The notes beneath the pieces are model-generated. The model saw only the letters and a program-made list of their open reading frames with translations. It did not search any database and was not told the origin of the DNA. This document shows, piece after piece, positions 8,953 through 20,399 of a stretch of 64,000 nucleotides of DNA; the stretch's first letter is position 1, and each line of letters starts with the position of its first letter. Source of the DNA: Pseudomonas azadiae (GTDB lineage Bacteria > Pseudomonadota > Gammaproteobacteria > Pseudomonadales > Pseudomonadaceae); contig NZ_JAHSTY010000002.1 of the NCBI RefSeq assembly GCF_019145355.1, positions 2,046,001-2,110,000 of the forward strand, in the 5' to 3' direction. The translations under genes and the position numbers were made by a program.

Positions 8953-9720
8953 ATGATACAGATCAGTGCCCTGCCCGCCTTCACCGATAACTACATCTGG
9001 TTGTTACAAGACCCCGACACCCAACGCTGCGCGGTGGTCGACCCCGGCGATGCCACGCCCGTGCTGGCCTGGCTCAAGCAGAACCCGGAGTGGACCTTGA
9101 GCGACATTCTTATCACCCATCACCACCATGACCATGTCGGCGGTGTCGAACAGCTCAAGGACGTGACGGGCGCCAAGGTCTACGGCCCGGCAGCCGAGAA
9201 GATCCCCGCCCGCGACGTGGCCCTGAACGACAACGACCGCCTCACAGTGCTCGGCTGGGACTTCGACGTTTATACAGTGCCCGGGCACACCTTGGGCCAT
9301 ATCGCGTTTTATCACCAGGGCGTGCTGTTCTGCGGCGATACCCTGTTTGCCGCCGGTTGCGGACGCCTGTTCGAAGGCACGCCGCAACAATTGCACGCCT
9401 CTCTCGAACGCCTGGCCGCCCTGCCCGACGATACGTTGGTGTACTGCACGCACGAGTACACACAAAGCAACCTCAAGTTTGCCCAAGCGGTGGAGCCGGG
9501 CAACGCGGATATCGCCGAACGGGTGGAAACCGTCCGCCAACTGCGTGCCCGTGGCGAGATCTCGCTGCCTTCCAACCTGGCCCTGGAAAAGCGCACCAAT
9601 CCTTTTCTGCGTACCTCTGAAACATCCGTTAAACAAAAAGCGGACGAACGGAACGGCCGCGATAACCGCTCTGCGACCGAGGTGTTTGCTAGCTTGAGGG
9701 CCTGGAAAGATACGTTCTAA
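8953..9720 (+). CDS. gloB: Hydroxyacylglutathione hydrolase (glyoxalase II)
   Basis: The ATG at 8953 gives [18 protein letters not shown] and 255 residues, the normal GloB length; the frame extends upstream to 8887 without support. The metallo-beta-lactamase motif [10 protein letters not shown] at residues 55-64 supplies the dinuclear metal site. [19 protein letters not shown] and the HEYT motif give the remaining ligands and the glutathione-binding region. It hydrolyses S-lactoylglutathione to lactate in methylglyoxal detoxification. It is transcribed divergently from the methyltransferase, across a 65-base gap. Confidence 0.95.
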   Translation: MIQISALPAFTDNYIWLLQDPDTQRCAVVDPGDATPVLAWLKQNPEWTLSDILITHHHHDHVGGVEQLKDVTGAKVYGPAAEKIPARDVALNDNDRLTVLGWDFDVYTVPGHTLGHIAFYHQGVLFCGDTLFAAGCGRLFEGTPQQLHASLERLAALPDDTLVYCTHEYTQSNLKFAQAVEPGNADIAERVETVRQLRARGEISLPSNLALEKRTNPFLRTSETSVKQKADERNGRDNRSATEVFASLRAWKDTF

Positions 9721-9818
9721 CAGGACGCATTTTGATACGTAATTTCTGAATGGTTGACCGGAACCGAACGGGTTTCTAGAATCGCCCGACATTTTTGCCC
9801 GGAACTTACTTCCAGCCA

Positions 9819-11234
9819 ATGTCGTCATCTATTCGTAAATCCAACCATTCAGACGCATTGACCCGCCTGGCTCAAGCTGTGGCGGTGGCTGTGTCCGCCA
9901 CGCTGGCGGGCTGCCAATCAAACAATTTCACCGCACAATCCACCGTGCAACCCAAGCCAAACCTCAGCGCCAAAATCAAGCAGAAACCCGTCATCTGGCT
10001 TTCGGAAAAGCCCGCACCCGAAGTACCTCAGGATGTCTGGGAGCGGATGCGACGGGGCTTTCAATTGCAGGATGGGGTGGGCGTCAACCCGCGTATCGAG
10101 CAACAGCGCCTGTGGTTCGCCAGCAACCCCTCCTTCCTTGAGAACGCCGGTGAACGCGGCAGCCTCTATATTCATTACATCGTCGAACGCCTTGAAGAGC
10201 GCAACATGCCCCTGGAGCTGGCGCTGCTGCCAGTGATTGAAAGTGCCTACAACCCGATGGCCTACTCGCGCAGCGATGCGGTCGGCCTGTGGCAGTTCAT
10301 TCCCTCCACCGGGCGCTACTTCAACCTGCGCCAGACCCGCGCCTACGATGGCCGCCGCGATATTACCGCTTCCACCACCGCCGCCCTGGACTACCTGACG
10401 CGCCTGCACGACATGTTCAACGGTGACTGGTTGCTGGCCCTGGCCGCCTACAACGCCGGCGAAGGCACCGTGAGCCGGGCCATCGAGCGCAACGAGAAGC
10501 TCGGCCTGCCGACCGATTACTGGAACCTGCCGCTGCCCCAGGAAACCAAGGACTACGTGCCCAAGTTCCTGGCGCTGTCACAGGTGGTGCTGGCGCCGGA
10601 AGCCTACGGCGTCAACCTGAACCCGATTGCCAACACGCCGTATTTCGAAGTGGTTGAAGTCAAGCAAAGCATGGACCTGTCACGGGTCGCCGCGCTGGCC
10701 GAGATCGACGAAGACGAGCTGTTCCAGCTCAACCCGGCCCTGAAACAACGCACCACCCTGGACGGCCCCCAGCATTTGCTGGTGCCCAGTTCCAAGGCGC
10801 AATTGCTCACCAGCACGCTTTCGACGATGAAACCGGAAGAATTGCTGGCAATGCGCCCGAAAAAGCAGGTGTTCGACGAAGTCGAGACCGCGCGGGTTGC
10901 CGGTCGCACCCGCAGCTACAAGGTGCGCAACGGCGACAACCTCACGCTGATCGCCAAGGCCAACAAAGTCGATGTGCATGACCTGCAACGCTGGAACAAG
11001 CTCAACGGCCAGGCGCTCAAGGTCGGCCAGACCCTGGTGATGCAGGACACCCGCAAGCTGGTGGCGAAGGCTGACAGCAAGAAGCCCGTGCAATACAAGG
11101 TCAAGAAAGGCGACTCGCTGTACATCGTCGCCAAGCGCTTCAACGTCGAGATGCAACATCTCAAGCGCTGGAACCCGCGCACCGGCCAGGCGTTGAAGCC
11201 GGGGCAGATGCTGGTGGTGTCCGGGCCAAGATAA
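9819..11234 (+). CDS. mltD: Membrane-bound lytic murein transglycosylase D
   Basis: The ATG at 9819 (MSSSIRKSN) is preferred over a TTG at 9795. A lipobox LAGC places the lipidated cysteine at residue 32. The SLT domain follows, with catalytic E141 in LLPVIESAYNP, then SDAVGLWQFIPSTGRYF and LALAAYNAGEGTVSRAI. Two LysM peptidoglycan-binding repeats lie at the C-terminus (YKVRNGDNLTLIAK and YKVKKGDSLYIVAK). MltD cleaves glycan strands with 1,6-anhydro formation in the periplasm. The 471-residue length and the position after gloB fit the conserved gloB-mltD order. Confidence 0.95.
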   Translation: MSSSIRKSNHSDALTRLAQAVAVAVSATLAGCQSNNFTAQSTVQPKPNLSAKIKQKPVIWLSEKPAPEVPQDVWERMRRGFQLQDGVGVNPRIEQQRLWFASNPSFLENAGERGSLYIHYIVERLEERNMPLELALLPVIESAYNPMAYSRSDAVGLWQFIPSTGRYFNLRQTRAYDGRRDITASTTAALDYLTRLHDMFNGDWLLALAAYNAGEGTVSRAIERNEKLGLPTDYWNLPLPQETKDYVPKFLALSQVVLAPEAYGVNLNPIANTPYFEVVEVKQSMDLSRVAALAEIDEDELFQLNPALKQRTTLDGPQHLLVPSSKAQLLTSTLSTMKPEELLAMRPKKQVFDEVETARVAGRTRSYKVRNGDNLTLIAKANKVDVHDLQRWNKLNGQALKVGQTLVMQDTRKLVAKADSKKPVQYKVKKGDSLYIVAKRFNVEMQHLKRWNPRTGQALKPGQMLVVSGPR

Positions 11235-11239
11235 GCCCG

Positions 11240-11326
11240 TGTGGGAGCTGGCTTGCCTGCGATAGCATCGGATCGGTATTACTGATACACCGAGGCGTCT
11301 GCATCGCAGGCAAGCCAGCTCCCACA
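11240..11326. repeat. REP/REPIN palindrome
   Basis: Arms TGTGGGAGCTGGCTTGCCTG and complement flank a loop of about 40 bases. It sits 6 bases after the mltD stop and may act as the 3' end of that transcript. The rest of the 11235-11453 gap must hold the npp promoter, which I could not place with confidence. Confidence 0.92.
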
Positions 11327-11453
11327 TTTGATCACCACCTGCCTTGATACAGCGCCAGGCCTTGATCTGCGCCTCCAACGACCTTTTTCCAACCGGAACA
11401 AGCTGTTACTGTACCGATCATAAAGCCCAAGCCGCCTGGATCGGATCTCTGAC

Positions 11454-13283
11454 TTGAAGCGTCCCCTACTTCTACTAATAAGTCTGGCCTTGAGCTTTGC
11501 TGCGAACGCGACGATCACCGAGAGCCACGGTTATACGCAGTTCGGCAGGCTCAAGTACCCGGCCAAATTCACCCACTTCGATTGGGTAAACCCCGCAGCG
11601 CCGAAAGGCGGGACATTGCGGGTGATGGCCTTTGGCACTTTCGATACGCTAAACCCCTATACCTTCAAGGGCTCGAGCCCGGTCTCAACCCCCAATTTCC
11701 TGCAATACGGCGTCAATGAGCTGAACGAGCCATTGATGGTCGGCACCGGCCAGTACGCACCGTCCGGCGACGAACCCACCTCCAGCTATGGGCTGATCGC
11801 CCAGTCGGTGGAGTACAGCGAGGACCGCAGTTGGGTGGTGTTCAACCTGCGCCCGCAGGCGCGCTTCCACGATGGCAAGCCGATCACCGCCTATGACGTG
11901 GCGTTCTCCTATCGCACCCTGCTGACCGAAGGCCACCCGCAGTACCGCACCAACCTGCAGGAAGTGGCGCGGGTCGATATCCTCAACCGTCACCGCATCC
12001 GTTTTGTGTTCAAGCGCGCCGGCAACCCACTGCTGATCCTGCGCCTGGGCGAGCTGCCGGTATTGCCCCAGCACTATTGGAAAAACCGCGACTTCAAGGC
12101 AACCACCTTCGAACCGCCGCTGGGCAGCGGCCCGTACCGCATCAGCAAGGTCACCCCCGGCCGGCAATTGGTGTTCGAACGGGTCAAGGACTATTGGGGC
12201 AAAGACCTGCCGGTCAACCAGGGCTTCTATAATTACAACAAGGTCGAAGTGGAGTTCTATCGCGACAGCGACGTGGCCTTCGAAGCCTTCAAGGCCGGCG
12301 AATTCGATATCTACATCGAGCACCAGGCCAAGAACTGGGCCAACGGCTACAACTTCCCGGCGGTAAACCGGGGCGAGGTGATCAAGGCGCAAATTGCCCA
12401 CCAGATCCCGACCCAAAGCCAGGGTCTGTTCATGAACACCCGACGGCCGGCCTTCAGCCAGACCAAGGTGCGCGAAGCGATGGGGCTGATGTTCGACTTC
12501 GAGTGGACCAACGGCACCCTGTTCAGCGGTGCCTACAAACGTACCCTGAGCTACTACCCCAACAGCGAATTTTCAGCGACCGGCCTGCCGGTGGGCCATG
12601 AATGGCTGATGCTTTCACCTTACCGCGAACAGTTGCCGGCACCATTGTTCACCCAAGCCTTCAGCCTACCGCGCACCGATGGCCGCGGCATCCCCCGCGA
12701 GACCCTGCGCCGCGCCCTCGCCCTGCTTGGCGAAGCCGGCTGGAAGTTGTCCGGGCAACGCCTGCTGAACAAGGAGGGGCAACCGCTGCGCTTCGAGATC
12801 CTGCTGGTCAACCCGAACCTGGAGCGCATCCTGCAGCCCTATGTCGAGAACCTGATCAGCATCGGTATCGATGCGCGCCTGCGCACCGTCGACCGCGCCC
12901 AGTACAAACAGCGCCTGGATCAATTCGACTTCGACATGATCCTGATTACCCTCAACCAGACCCTCAGCCCGGGCCTGGAGCAGTGGCAGTATTTCCACTC
13001 CAGCCAGGCCGCGATCAAGGGCAGCAAGAACTACGCAGGCATCGCCAACCCGATTGTCGATCACTTGCTCGAACAACTGCTGGCGGCGCAAACCCGCGAA
13101 GAACAACTGGCCGCCGGCCGCGCCCTGGACCGGGTGCTGCTGTGGCAGCACTACAGCATTCCCAACTGGTACCTCAATTATCATCGCCTGGCGTACCGCA
13201 ACCGGTTCGCCTTTGTCACCACGCCGCCCTATAGCCTGGGCCTGAGCGCATGGTGGCTGAAAGCCTCGGAGAAAGCCCAATGA
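11454..13283 (+). CDS. nppA1: Peptide ABC transporter substrate-binding protein 1
   Basis: The only plausible start is TTG at 11454, giving MKRPLLLLISLALSFAANA as signal peptide. The 609-residue mature protein is an SBP_bac_5 (DppA/OppA/YejA) family member with the early motif FDWVNPAAPKGGTL and the LGSGPYRISKVTPGR hallmark. It binds peptides or peptide-like compounds in the periplasm. Gene order (two binding proteins, two permeases, one fused ATPase) matches NppA1A2BCD, which in P. aeruginosa PA14 imports peptidyl-nucleoside antibiotics and is related to E. coli YejABEF. Orthology is inferred from order and family. Confidence 0.88.
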   Translation: MKRPLLLLISLALSFAANATITESHGYTQFGRLKYPAKFTHFDWVNPAAPKGGTLRVMAFGTFDTLNPYTFKGSSPVSTPNFLQYGVNELNEPLMVGTGQYAPSGDEPTSSYGLIAQSVEYSEDRSWVVFNLRPQARFHDGKPITAYDVAFSYRTLLTEGHPQYRTNLQEVARVDILNRHRIRFVFKRAGNPLLILRLGELPVLPQHYWKNRDFKATTFEPPLGSGPYRISKVTPGRQLVFERVKDYWGKDLPVNQGFYNYNKVEVEFYRDSDVAFEAFKAGEFDIYIEHQAKNWANGYNFPAVNRGEVIKAQIAHQIPTQSQGLFMNTRRPAFSQTKVREAMGLMFDFEWTNGTLFSGAYKRTLSYYPNSEFSATGLPVGHEWLMLSPYREQLPAPLFTQAFSLPRTDGRGIPRETLRRALALLGEAGWKLSGQRLLNKEGQPLRFEILLVNPNLERILQPYVENLISIGIDARLRTVDRAQYKQRLDQFDFDMILITLNQTLSPGLEQWQYFHSSQAAIKGSKNYAGIANPIVDHLLEQLLAAQTREEQLAAGRALDRVLLWQHYSIPNWYLNYHRLAYRNRFAFVTTPPYSLGLSAWWLKASEKAQ

Positions 13284-15124
13284 TGCATCTGCGCAACGCA
13301 CTGCTTGGCAGCCTGTTGCTGTGCACTGCGGCCCAGGCCGCTCCGCAACATGCGCTGACGCTGTACAACGAACCGCCCAAGTACCCTGCCGACTTCAAGC
13401 ACTTCGACTACGTCAACCCGGACGCGCCCAAGGGTGGCACCTTCCGCGAGTCGGCCATGGGCGGCTTCGACAGCCTCAACCCATGGATCAGCAAGGGCGT
13501 GCCGGCCGACAACATCGGCCTGATCTACGACACCCTGGCCATGCAAAGCCTCGACGAGCCGATCACCGAATACGGACTGGTCGCCGGCAAGATCGAAAAG
13601 GCCCCGGACAACAGTTGGGTGCGCTTCTATCTGCGCCCCGAAGCGCGTTTCCATGATGGCCACCCGATCCGCGCCGAAGACGTGGTGTTTTCCTTTCAGG
13701 AACTGATCAAGGAAGGTTCGCCGATCTACCGCACGTACTATGCCGACGTCGACGAAGTGATCGCCGAAGACCCGCTGAAGGTGCTGTTCAAGTTCAAGCG
13801 TACCAACAACCGCGAATTGCCGTTGATCCTCGGCCAGTTGCCGGTATTGCCCAAGCATTGGTGGGCCACCCGTGATTTCGCCAAGGGCAACCTCGAAATA
13901 CCGCTGGGCAGCGGGCCGTACAAGGTGGCCGAGGTCAAGCCTGGGCGCATGATCCGCTACGAGCGGGTCAAGGACTACTGGGCCAAGGACCTGCCGGTCA
14001 CCAAAGGCTTCTACAACTTCGATAACCGCATCACTGACTATTACCGTGACAGCACCGTGTCCCTCGAAGCCTTGAAGGCCGGGCAGTTCGATTACTGGCA
14101 GGAATTCAGCGCCAAGAACTGGGCCAACGCCTACAACATCCCGGCAGTGGCCGAAGGTCGCTTGATCAAGGAAGAAATCCCCAACGGCAACCCGACCGGG
14201 ATGCAGGGTTTTGTGTTCAATATGCGCAAGCCGATGTTCCAGGACGTACGCGTGCGCAAGGCTATCAGCCTGTTGCTGGATTTCGAGTGGAGCAACAAAC
14301 AGCTGTTCAACGGTGCCTATACGCGCACCCGCAGTTACTTCGAAAACTCCGAGATGGCTGCCACCGGCCTGCCCGGCCCGGATGAGCTGAAGATCCTCGA
14401 GCCGCTACGCGACAAGATCCCACCCGAAGTCTTCACCCAGGCCTTCGAGCCGTCCAAGACCGACGGCAGCGGCATGATCCGCGCTCAGCAGCGCGAGGCT
14501 TACCAGCTGCTGCAGGAAGCCGGCTGGCGCATCAAGGACGACAAGATGGTCGACACCGACGGCAAACCGGTGGTGATCGAATTCCTGCTGGCGCAGACCG
14601 AGTTCGAGCGCATCCTCCTGCCGTTCAAGCGCAACCTGGCCGACCTGGGCATTGACCTGGTTATCCGCCGGGTGGACGTCTCGCAGTTCATCAACCGTAT
14701 CCGCTCGCGAGACTTCGACATGCTGGTGGGCAGTTTCCCGCAGTCCACCTCGCCGGGTAACGAGCAACGCGAGTTCTGGAAATCCTCCAGCGCCGACAAA
14801 CCCGGCAGCCGCAACTACATGGGCCTCAAGGATCCGGCCGTCGACCAACTGGTGGAACAGTTGATCGACGCCGACTCACGCAAAAGCCTGGTGGCCCATG
14901 CCAAGGCGCTGGATCGGGTGCTGCAGTTCGGCTACTACGTGATTCCCAACTGGCACATCAAGACCTTCCGCGTGGCGTACTGGGATCACCTGGGCCATCC
15001 GAAAGTCCCGCCACGCTACGACGTCGGCACCGCCACCTGGTGGGCAAAGCCCGACGTAAAACCTGCGGTCACGCTGGACACACGCACAGAAACGAGCGCC
15101 GATTCGGCGAGCGGAGGCGATTGA
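13280..15124 (+). CDS. nppA2: Peptide ABC transporter substrate-binding protein 2
   Basis: The start ATG at 13280 overlaps the preceding TGA (ATGA), with GGAG just upstream; the frame's earlier start lies inside nppA1. The 614-residue protein has a Sec signal peptide ending LCTAAQA and is clearly a paralogue of nppA1 (FDYVNPDAPKGGTF, LGSGPYKVAEVKPGR, MRKPMFQDVRVRKAISLLLD). Two binding proteins serving one channel suggests broadened ligand range. Translational coupling and tight spacing show one operon with nppA1 and nppB. Confidence 0.9.
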   Translation: MMHLRNALLGSLLLCTAAQAAPQHALTLYNEPPKYPADFKHFDYVNPDAPKGGTFRESAMGGFDSLNPWISKGVPADNIGLIYDTLAMQSLDEPITEYGLVAGKIEKAPDNSWVRFYLRPEARFHDGHPIRAEDVVFSFQELIKEGSPIYRTYYADVDEVIAEDPLKVLFKFKRTNNRELPLILGQLPVLPKHWWATRDFAKGNLEIPLGSGPYKVAEVKPGRMIRYERVKDYWAKDLPVTKGFYNFDNRITDYYRDSTVSLEALKAGQFDYWQEFSAKNWANAYNIPAVAEGRLIKEEIPNGNPTGMQGFVFNMRKPMFQDVRVRKAISLLLDFEWSNKQLFNGAYTRTRSYFENSEMAATGLPGPDELKILEPLRDKIPPEVFTQAFEPSKTDGSGMIRAQQREAYQLLQEAGWRIKDDKMVDTDGKPVVIEFLLAQTEFERILLPFKRNLADLGIDLVIRRVDVSQFINRIRSRDFDMLVGSFPQSTSPGNEQREFWKSSSADKPGSRNYMGLKDPAVDQLVEQLIDADSRKSLVAHAKALDRVLQFGYYVIPNWHIKTFRVAYWDHLGHPKVPPRYDVGTATWWAKPDVKPAVTLDTRTETSADSASGGD

Positions 15125-16201
15125 ATGCTGGCCTATATTGTTCGCCGTCTGTTGCTGATCATCCCCACGCTGTTCGGGATCTTGCTGATCAACTTTTTGA
15201 TCATCCAGGCCGCCCCCGGTGGCCCGGTGGAACAGATGATCGCCAAGCTCGAAGGCTTTGAGGGCGCCACCAGCCGTATCGCCGGCGGCGGCGCCGAGGT
15301 ATCGGTGGCCGGTTCCAGCAGCTACCGTGGCGCCCAGGGCCTGGACCCGGCGCTGATCAAGGAAATCGAAAAGATGTACGGCTTCGACAAATCGGCGCCG
15401 GAACGCTTGTGGATCATGGTCAAGAACTACGCGCAACTGGATTTTGGCGACAGCTTTTTCCGTGACGCCAAGGTTATCGACCTGATCAAGGAAAAGATGC
15501 CGGTGTCCATCTCCCTCGGGTTGTGGAGCACGCTGATCATGTACCTGGTGTCGATTCCGCTGGGCATCGCCAAGGCCACGCGTCACGGCAGCCATTTCGA
15601 CGTGTGGACCAGCTCGGCAATCATCGTCGGCTATGCGATCCCGGCCTTCCTGTTTGCGATCCTGTTGATCGTGGTGTTTGCCGGCGGCAGTTACTTTGAC
15701 TGGTTCCCCCTGCGTGGGCTGACGTCGAACAACTTCGACGAGCTGAGCTGGGGCGGCAAGATCCTCGACTATTTCTGGCACCTGGCGCTGCCCATCACGG
15801 CATTGGTGATCGGCAACTTTGCCACCATGACCCTGCTGACCAAGAACAGCTTCCTCGATGAAATCAACAAGCAGTACGTGGTCACCGCCAAAGCCAAGGG
15901 CCTGACCAACCATCGCGTGCTGTACGGCCATGTATTTCGCAACGCGATGCTGCTGGTGATCGCCGGCTTCCCGTCGGCATTCATCGGGATTTTCTTCACC
16001 GGCTCCTTGCTGGTGGAGGTGATTTTCTCCCTCGACGGCCTGGGCCTGATGAGCTTTGAAGCCGCGATCAACCGCGATTACCCGGTGGTGTTCGGCACAT
16101 TGTTTATCTTCACCCTGCTGGGGCTGATCGTGAAGCTGATCGGCGACCTCACCTACACCCTGGTCGATCCGCGTATCGACTTTTCCAGCCGGGAGCATTG
16201 A
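15125..16201 (+). CDS. nppB: Peptide ABC transporter permease (YejB/DppB type)
   Basis: The 358-residue inner-membrane protein starts directly after the nppA2 stop. It has the first-helix motif [19 protein letters not shown], a long periplasmic insert characteristic of YejB ([18 protein letters not shown]), five further helices and the ATPase-coupling EAA loop ([12 protein letters not shown]). It forms the channel with nppC. The large loop between TM1 and TM2 distinguishes the Yej/Npp group from the shorter DppB. Confidence 0.93.
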   Translation: MLAYIVRRLLLIIPTLFGILLINFLIIQAAPGGPVEQMIAKLEGFEGATSRIAGGGAEVSVAGSSSYRGAQGLDPALIKEIEKMYGFDKSAPERLWIMVKNYAQLDFGDSFFRDAKVIDLIKEKMPVSISLGLWSTLIMYLVSIPLGIAKATRHGSHFDVWTSSAIIVGYAIPAFLFAILLIVVFAGGSYFDWFPLRGLTSNNFDELSWGGKILDYFWHLALPITALVIGNFATMTLLTKNSFLDEINKQYVVTAKAKGLTNHRVLYGHVFRNAMLLVIAGFPSAFIGIFFTGSLLVEVIFSLDGLGLMSFEAAINRDYPVVFGTLFIFTLLGLIVKLIGDLTYTLVDPRIDFSSREH

Positions 16202-16202
16202 G

Positions 16203-17222
16203 ATGAATCTGTCCCCCCTCAATCGCCGTCGGTTCGAACGGTTCAAGGCCAACAAGCGTGGCTGGTGGTCGCTGTGGCTGTTTTTGCTGCTGTTCGGGCT
16301 GAGCCTGGGCGCCGAGCTGATCGCCAATGACAAGCCGCTGGTGGTGCACTACGACGACGGCTGGTACTTCCCGGCGCTCAAGCGCTACCCGGAGACCACC
16401 TTTGGCGGCGAATTCCCGCTGGAGGCCAACTACAAGAGCCCGTATATCCAGGAACTGCTCAAGGCCAAGGACGCCTGGACCTTGTGGGCGCCGATCCCGT
16501 TCAGTTACCAGAGCATCAACTACGACCTCAAGGTGCCGGCGCCGGCGCCGCCCTCGAGCGTCAACCTGCTGGGCACCGATGATCAGGGCCGCGATGTGCT
16601 GGCTCGGGTGATCTACGGCTTTCGCGTGTCGGTGCTGTTTGCCCTGACCCTCACCGTCCTGAGCTCGATCATTGGCGTGATCGCCGGGGCCTTGCAGGGT
16701 TTCTACGGCGGCTGGGTCGACCTGGCCGGGCAGCGCTTCCTGGAGATCTGGTCCGGGCTGCCGGTGCTGTACCTGCTGATCATTCTTGCCAGCTTCGTGC
16801 AGCCCAACTTCTGGTGGCTGCTGGGGATCATGCTGCTGTTCTCCTGGATGAGCCTGGTGGACGTGGTGCGCGCCGAATTCCTGCGCGGGCGCAACCTGGA
16901 ATACGTGCGCGCCGCCAGGGCCCTGGGCATGCAGAACGGCGCAATCATGTTCCGGCATATCCTGCCCAACGCCATGGTCTCGACCATGACCTTCATGCCG
17001 TTCATCCTCACCGGCGCCATCGGTACCCTGACCGCCCTGGACTTCCTCGGCTTTGGCCTGCCGGCCGGTTCGCCGTCGCTGGGGGAACTGGTGGCCCAGG
17101 GCAAATCCAATCTGCAAGCGCCGTGGTTGGGCATGAGTGCCTTCGCCGTGCTGGCGATCATGTTGAGCTTGCTGGTGTTTATCGGCGAGTCCGCTCGCGA
17201 TGCCTTTGACCCGAGGAAATGA
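16203..17222 (+). CDS. nppC: Peptide ABC transporter permease (YejE/DppC type)
   Basis: The 339-residue partner of nppB has an N-terminal helix (WWSLWLFLLLFGLSLGAEL), the YejE-type loop with DDQGRDVLARVIYGFRVSVLF, and a coupling motif EYVRAARALGMQNG. It ends FIGESARDAFDPRK, the usual C-terminus of this permease group. It starts one base after the nppB stop, consistent with translational coupling. Confidence 0.93.
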   Translation: MNLSPLNRRRFERFKANKRGWWSLWLFLLLFGLSLGAELIANDKPLVVHYDDGWYFPALKRYPETTFGGEFPLEANYKSPYIQELLKAKDAWTLWAPIPFSYQSINYDLKVPAPAPPSSVNLLGTDDQGRDVLARVIYGFRVSVLFALTLTVLSSIIGVIAGALQGFYGGWVDLAGQRFLEIWSGLPVLYLLIILASFVQPNFWWLLGIMLLFSWMSLVDVVRAEFLRGRNLEYVRAARALGMQNGAIMFRHILPNAMVSTMTFMPFILTGAIGTLTALDFLGFGLPAGSPSLGELVAQGKSNLQAPWLGMSAFAVLAIMLSLLVFIGESARDAFDPRK

Positions 17223-17223
17223 G

Positions 17224-18825
<1,602 letters not shown>

Positions 18826-18862
18826 ACCACCCGGCCAGGTTTGGCCCAAGGAGGGCGTGCCC

Positions 18863-19738
18863 ATGACCGCGTCTACCGCTCCGCTGTTCTGGCGGGATCC
18901 CGCGCTGCCGTTCATCGAAGCGCGGACCATTGTCGACGGACGCAAGGTGACTTACACCCGCCACGCTCACGAGCATTTTTCCATCGGTGCGATCACCGCC
19001 GGCAGAAGCTATTACCACTACGGCGCGGACAGGTTCCAGATCAGCGCCGGTACGGTGGTGTTGATGAACCCAGGCGACGTGCACGCCTGCAATCCCATCG
19101 ACAATGAGCCATGGTCCTACCACATGCTGTACCTCGACACGCCCTGGCTGACGGACTTGCAGCACCAGCTGGGTTTCAGCACTGAGCAGGGTTACCGGCC
19201 ATTCGGCACGCCCTACACGCAGGACACGGTGCTGTACGACGGCCTGCTGGAGCTGTATCGGATACTGGTGGATGAACAGGCCGAGCACCTGCAAAAACAG
19301 AGTGCGCTGGTGAGTTACTTCACCGAGGTGCAGCAGCGCCTGAACCCCTCCGACACCCCGATGCGCGAGGTCAACCACAAGCTGGAGCGCGCCGCGCAGT
19401 ACATCCGCGAGCACTGCACCCAGGCGCTGAAACTCGAAGACATCTGCCTGGCCGCCGGGCTGTCGCCGTCGTACCTGATCCGCGCGTTCAAGCAATATTA
19501 CGGGCTCACGCCGCATGCGTTCCTGGTCAACCAGCGTATCCAGTTTGCCCGCACGCAATTGCGCCAGGGCGAACTGATCGCCGATGTGGCCCTGGCCGCA
19601 GGTTTCGCCGACCAGGCGCACTTCCAACGCACCTTCAAACAACATGTTGCCGCCACGCCGGGGCAATACCGCGAACGGCTCACGCCATCAGCAAATAACC
19701 CACACTGGCCACCAGCAACGCGGCCATCGAACGGTTGA
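18863..19738 (+). CDS. AraC family transcriptional regulator
   Basis: The ATG at 18863 is preceded by AAGGAGG with 8-base spacing, the strongest ribosome-binding site in this region. Residues 1-150 form an AraC-type cupin (HAHEHFSIGAITAG, VVLMNPGDVHACNP). Two HTH motifs follow in the last 100 residues (LKLEDICLAAGLSPSYLIRAF, IADVALAAGFADQAHFQRTF). Its 3' end overlaps the opposing LysE gene by 59 bases. The cupin-AraC/LysE pair suggests that the regulator senses an amino acid and controls its exporter; this is context inference. Confidence 0.9.
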   Translation: MTASTAPLFWRDPALPFIEARTIVDGRKVTYTRHAHEHFSIGAITAGRSYYHYGADRFQISAGTVVLMNPGDVHACNPIDNEPWSYHMLYLDTPWLTDLQHQLGFSTEQGYRPFGTPYTQDTVLYDGLLELYRILVDEQAEHLQKQSALVSYFTEVQQRLNPSDTPMREVNHKLERAAQYIREHCTQALKLEDICLAAGLSPSYLIRAFKQYYGLTPHAFLVNQRIQFARTQLRQGELIADVALAAGFADQAHFQRTFKQHVAATPGQYRERLTPSANNPHWPPATRPSNG

Positions 19739-20267
19739 ACAGCCGCACGCCACGCGGGTTGCTCAGGTAGCGGCGCAGGAACGTGCCGGCATAGGCCCAG
19801 CAGGCCACCGACAGGTAGCAGATCACCAGGTAGATCGCCGCGAACAGCCACACTTGTGCGGCGTCGCCTTCCGCGACAAACAACCCCATGCCCGCCACGC
19901 AGGCCAGCCACGCCTTGGGGTTGAGCCACTGCATGATCGCGCCGTAGAGCATCGATGGCGCGGTGGCCGTACCCTCGGCATCCAGTCGGCCGTCGTCCGC
20001 TGCCAGTTTCCAGGCCATGTACAGCAGGAAGGCCACGCCGCCCCACTGAATCAACTGGGTCAATAATGGCCAGCGCACCAGCACTTCATGCAAGCCCAGG
20101 CCAATCAGCACCAGCAGCAACGTAAAGCCCACGGCGGCACCGAACACGTGTTTCTGGCTGGCAACGAAGCCGAAGCGCGCCCCCGAGCTCAGCGCCACCA
20201 CATTGACCGGGCCCGGTGTGATGGACGTGGCCAGCGCGAAGGCCGCCATGGAAATGGTCAGGCTCAT
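19680..20267 (-). CDS. LysE/RhtB family amino-acid exporter
   Basis: The ATG at 20267, with AAGGA upstream, gives 195 residues. The protein has the family's N-terminal motif ATSITPGPVNVVALSSGARFG, six hydrophobic helices and the QWLNPKAWLACVAGM motif in the third to fourth helices. Such proteins export amino acids or homoserine-lactone-like solutes across the inner membrane. It is convergent with the AraC gene and shares 59 bases with it. Substrate unknown. Confidence 0.9.
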   Translation of the reverse strand: MSLTISMAAFALATSITPGPVNVVALSSGARFGFVASQKHVFGAAVGFTLLLVLIGLGLHEVLVRWPLLTQLIQWGGVAFLLYMAWKLAADDGRLDAEGTATAPSMLYGAIMQWLNPKAWLACVAGMGLFVAEGDAAQVWLFAAIYLVICYLSVACWAYAGTFLRRYLSNPRGVRLFNRSMAALLVASVGYLLMA

Positions 20268-20399
20268 TGCAGTTCCTTTTATCCGAACGAGTAGCGATGG
20301 GGCCACAGTACCGGGCCCCTCGACCAGGGTATTGAAGAAAATGCCCCTCAGGTATCTACACGTCTTAAGAAGCTGACGAATCTCTTTGTGGGAGACCTG

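Noticed and set aside
14876..16333. 485-codon open frame on the minus strand
   Set aside because: Antisense to nppA2 and nppB; composition and lack of a ribosome-binding site mark it as a shadow.
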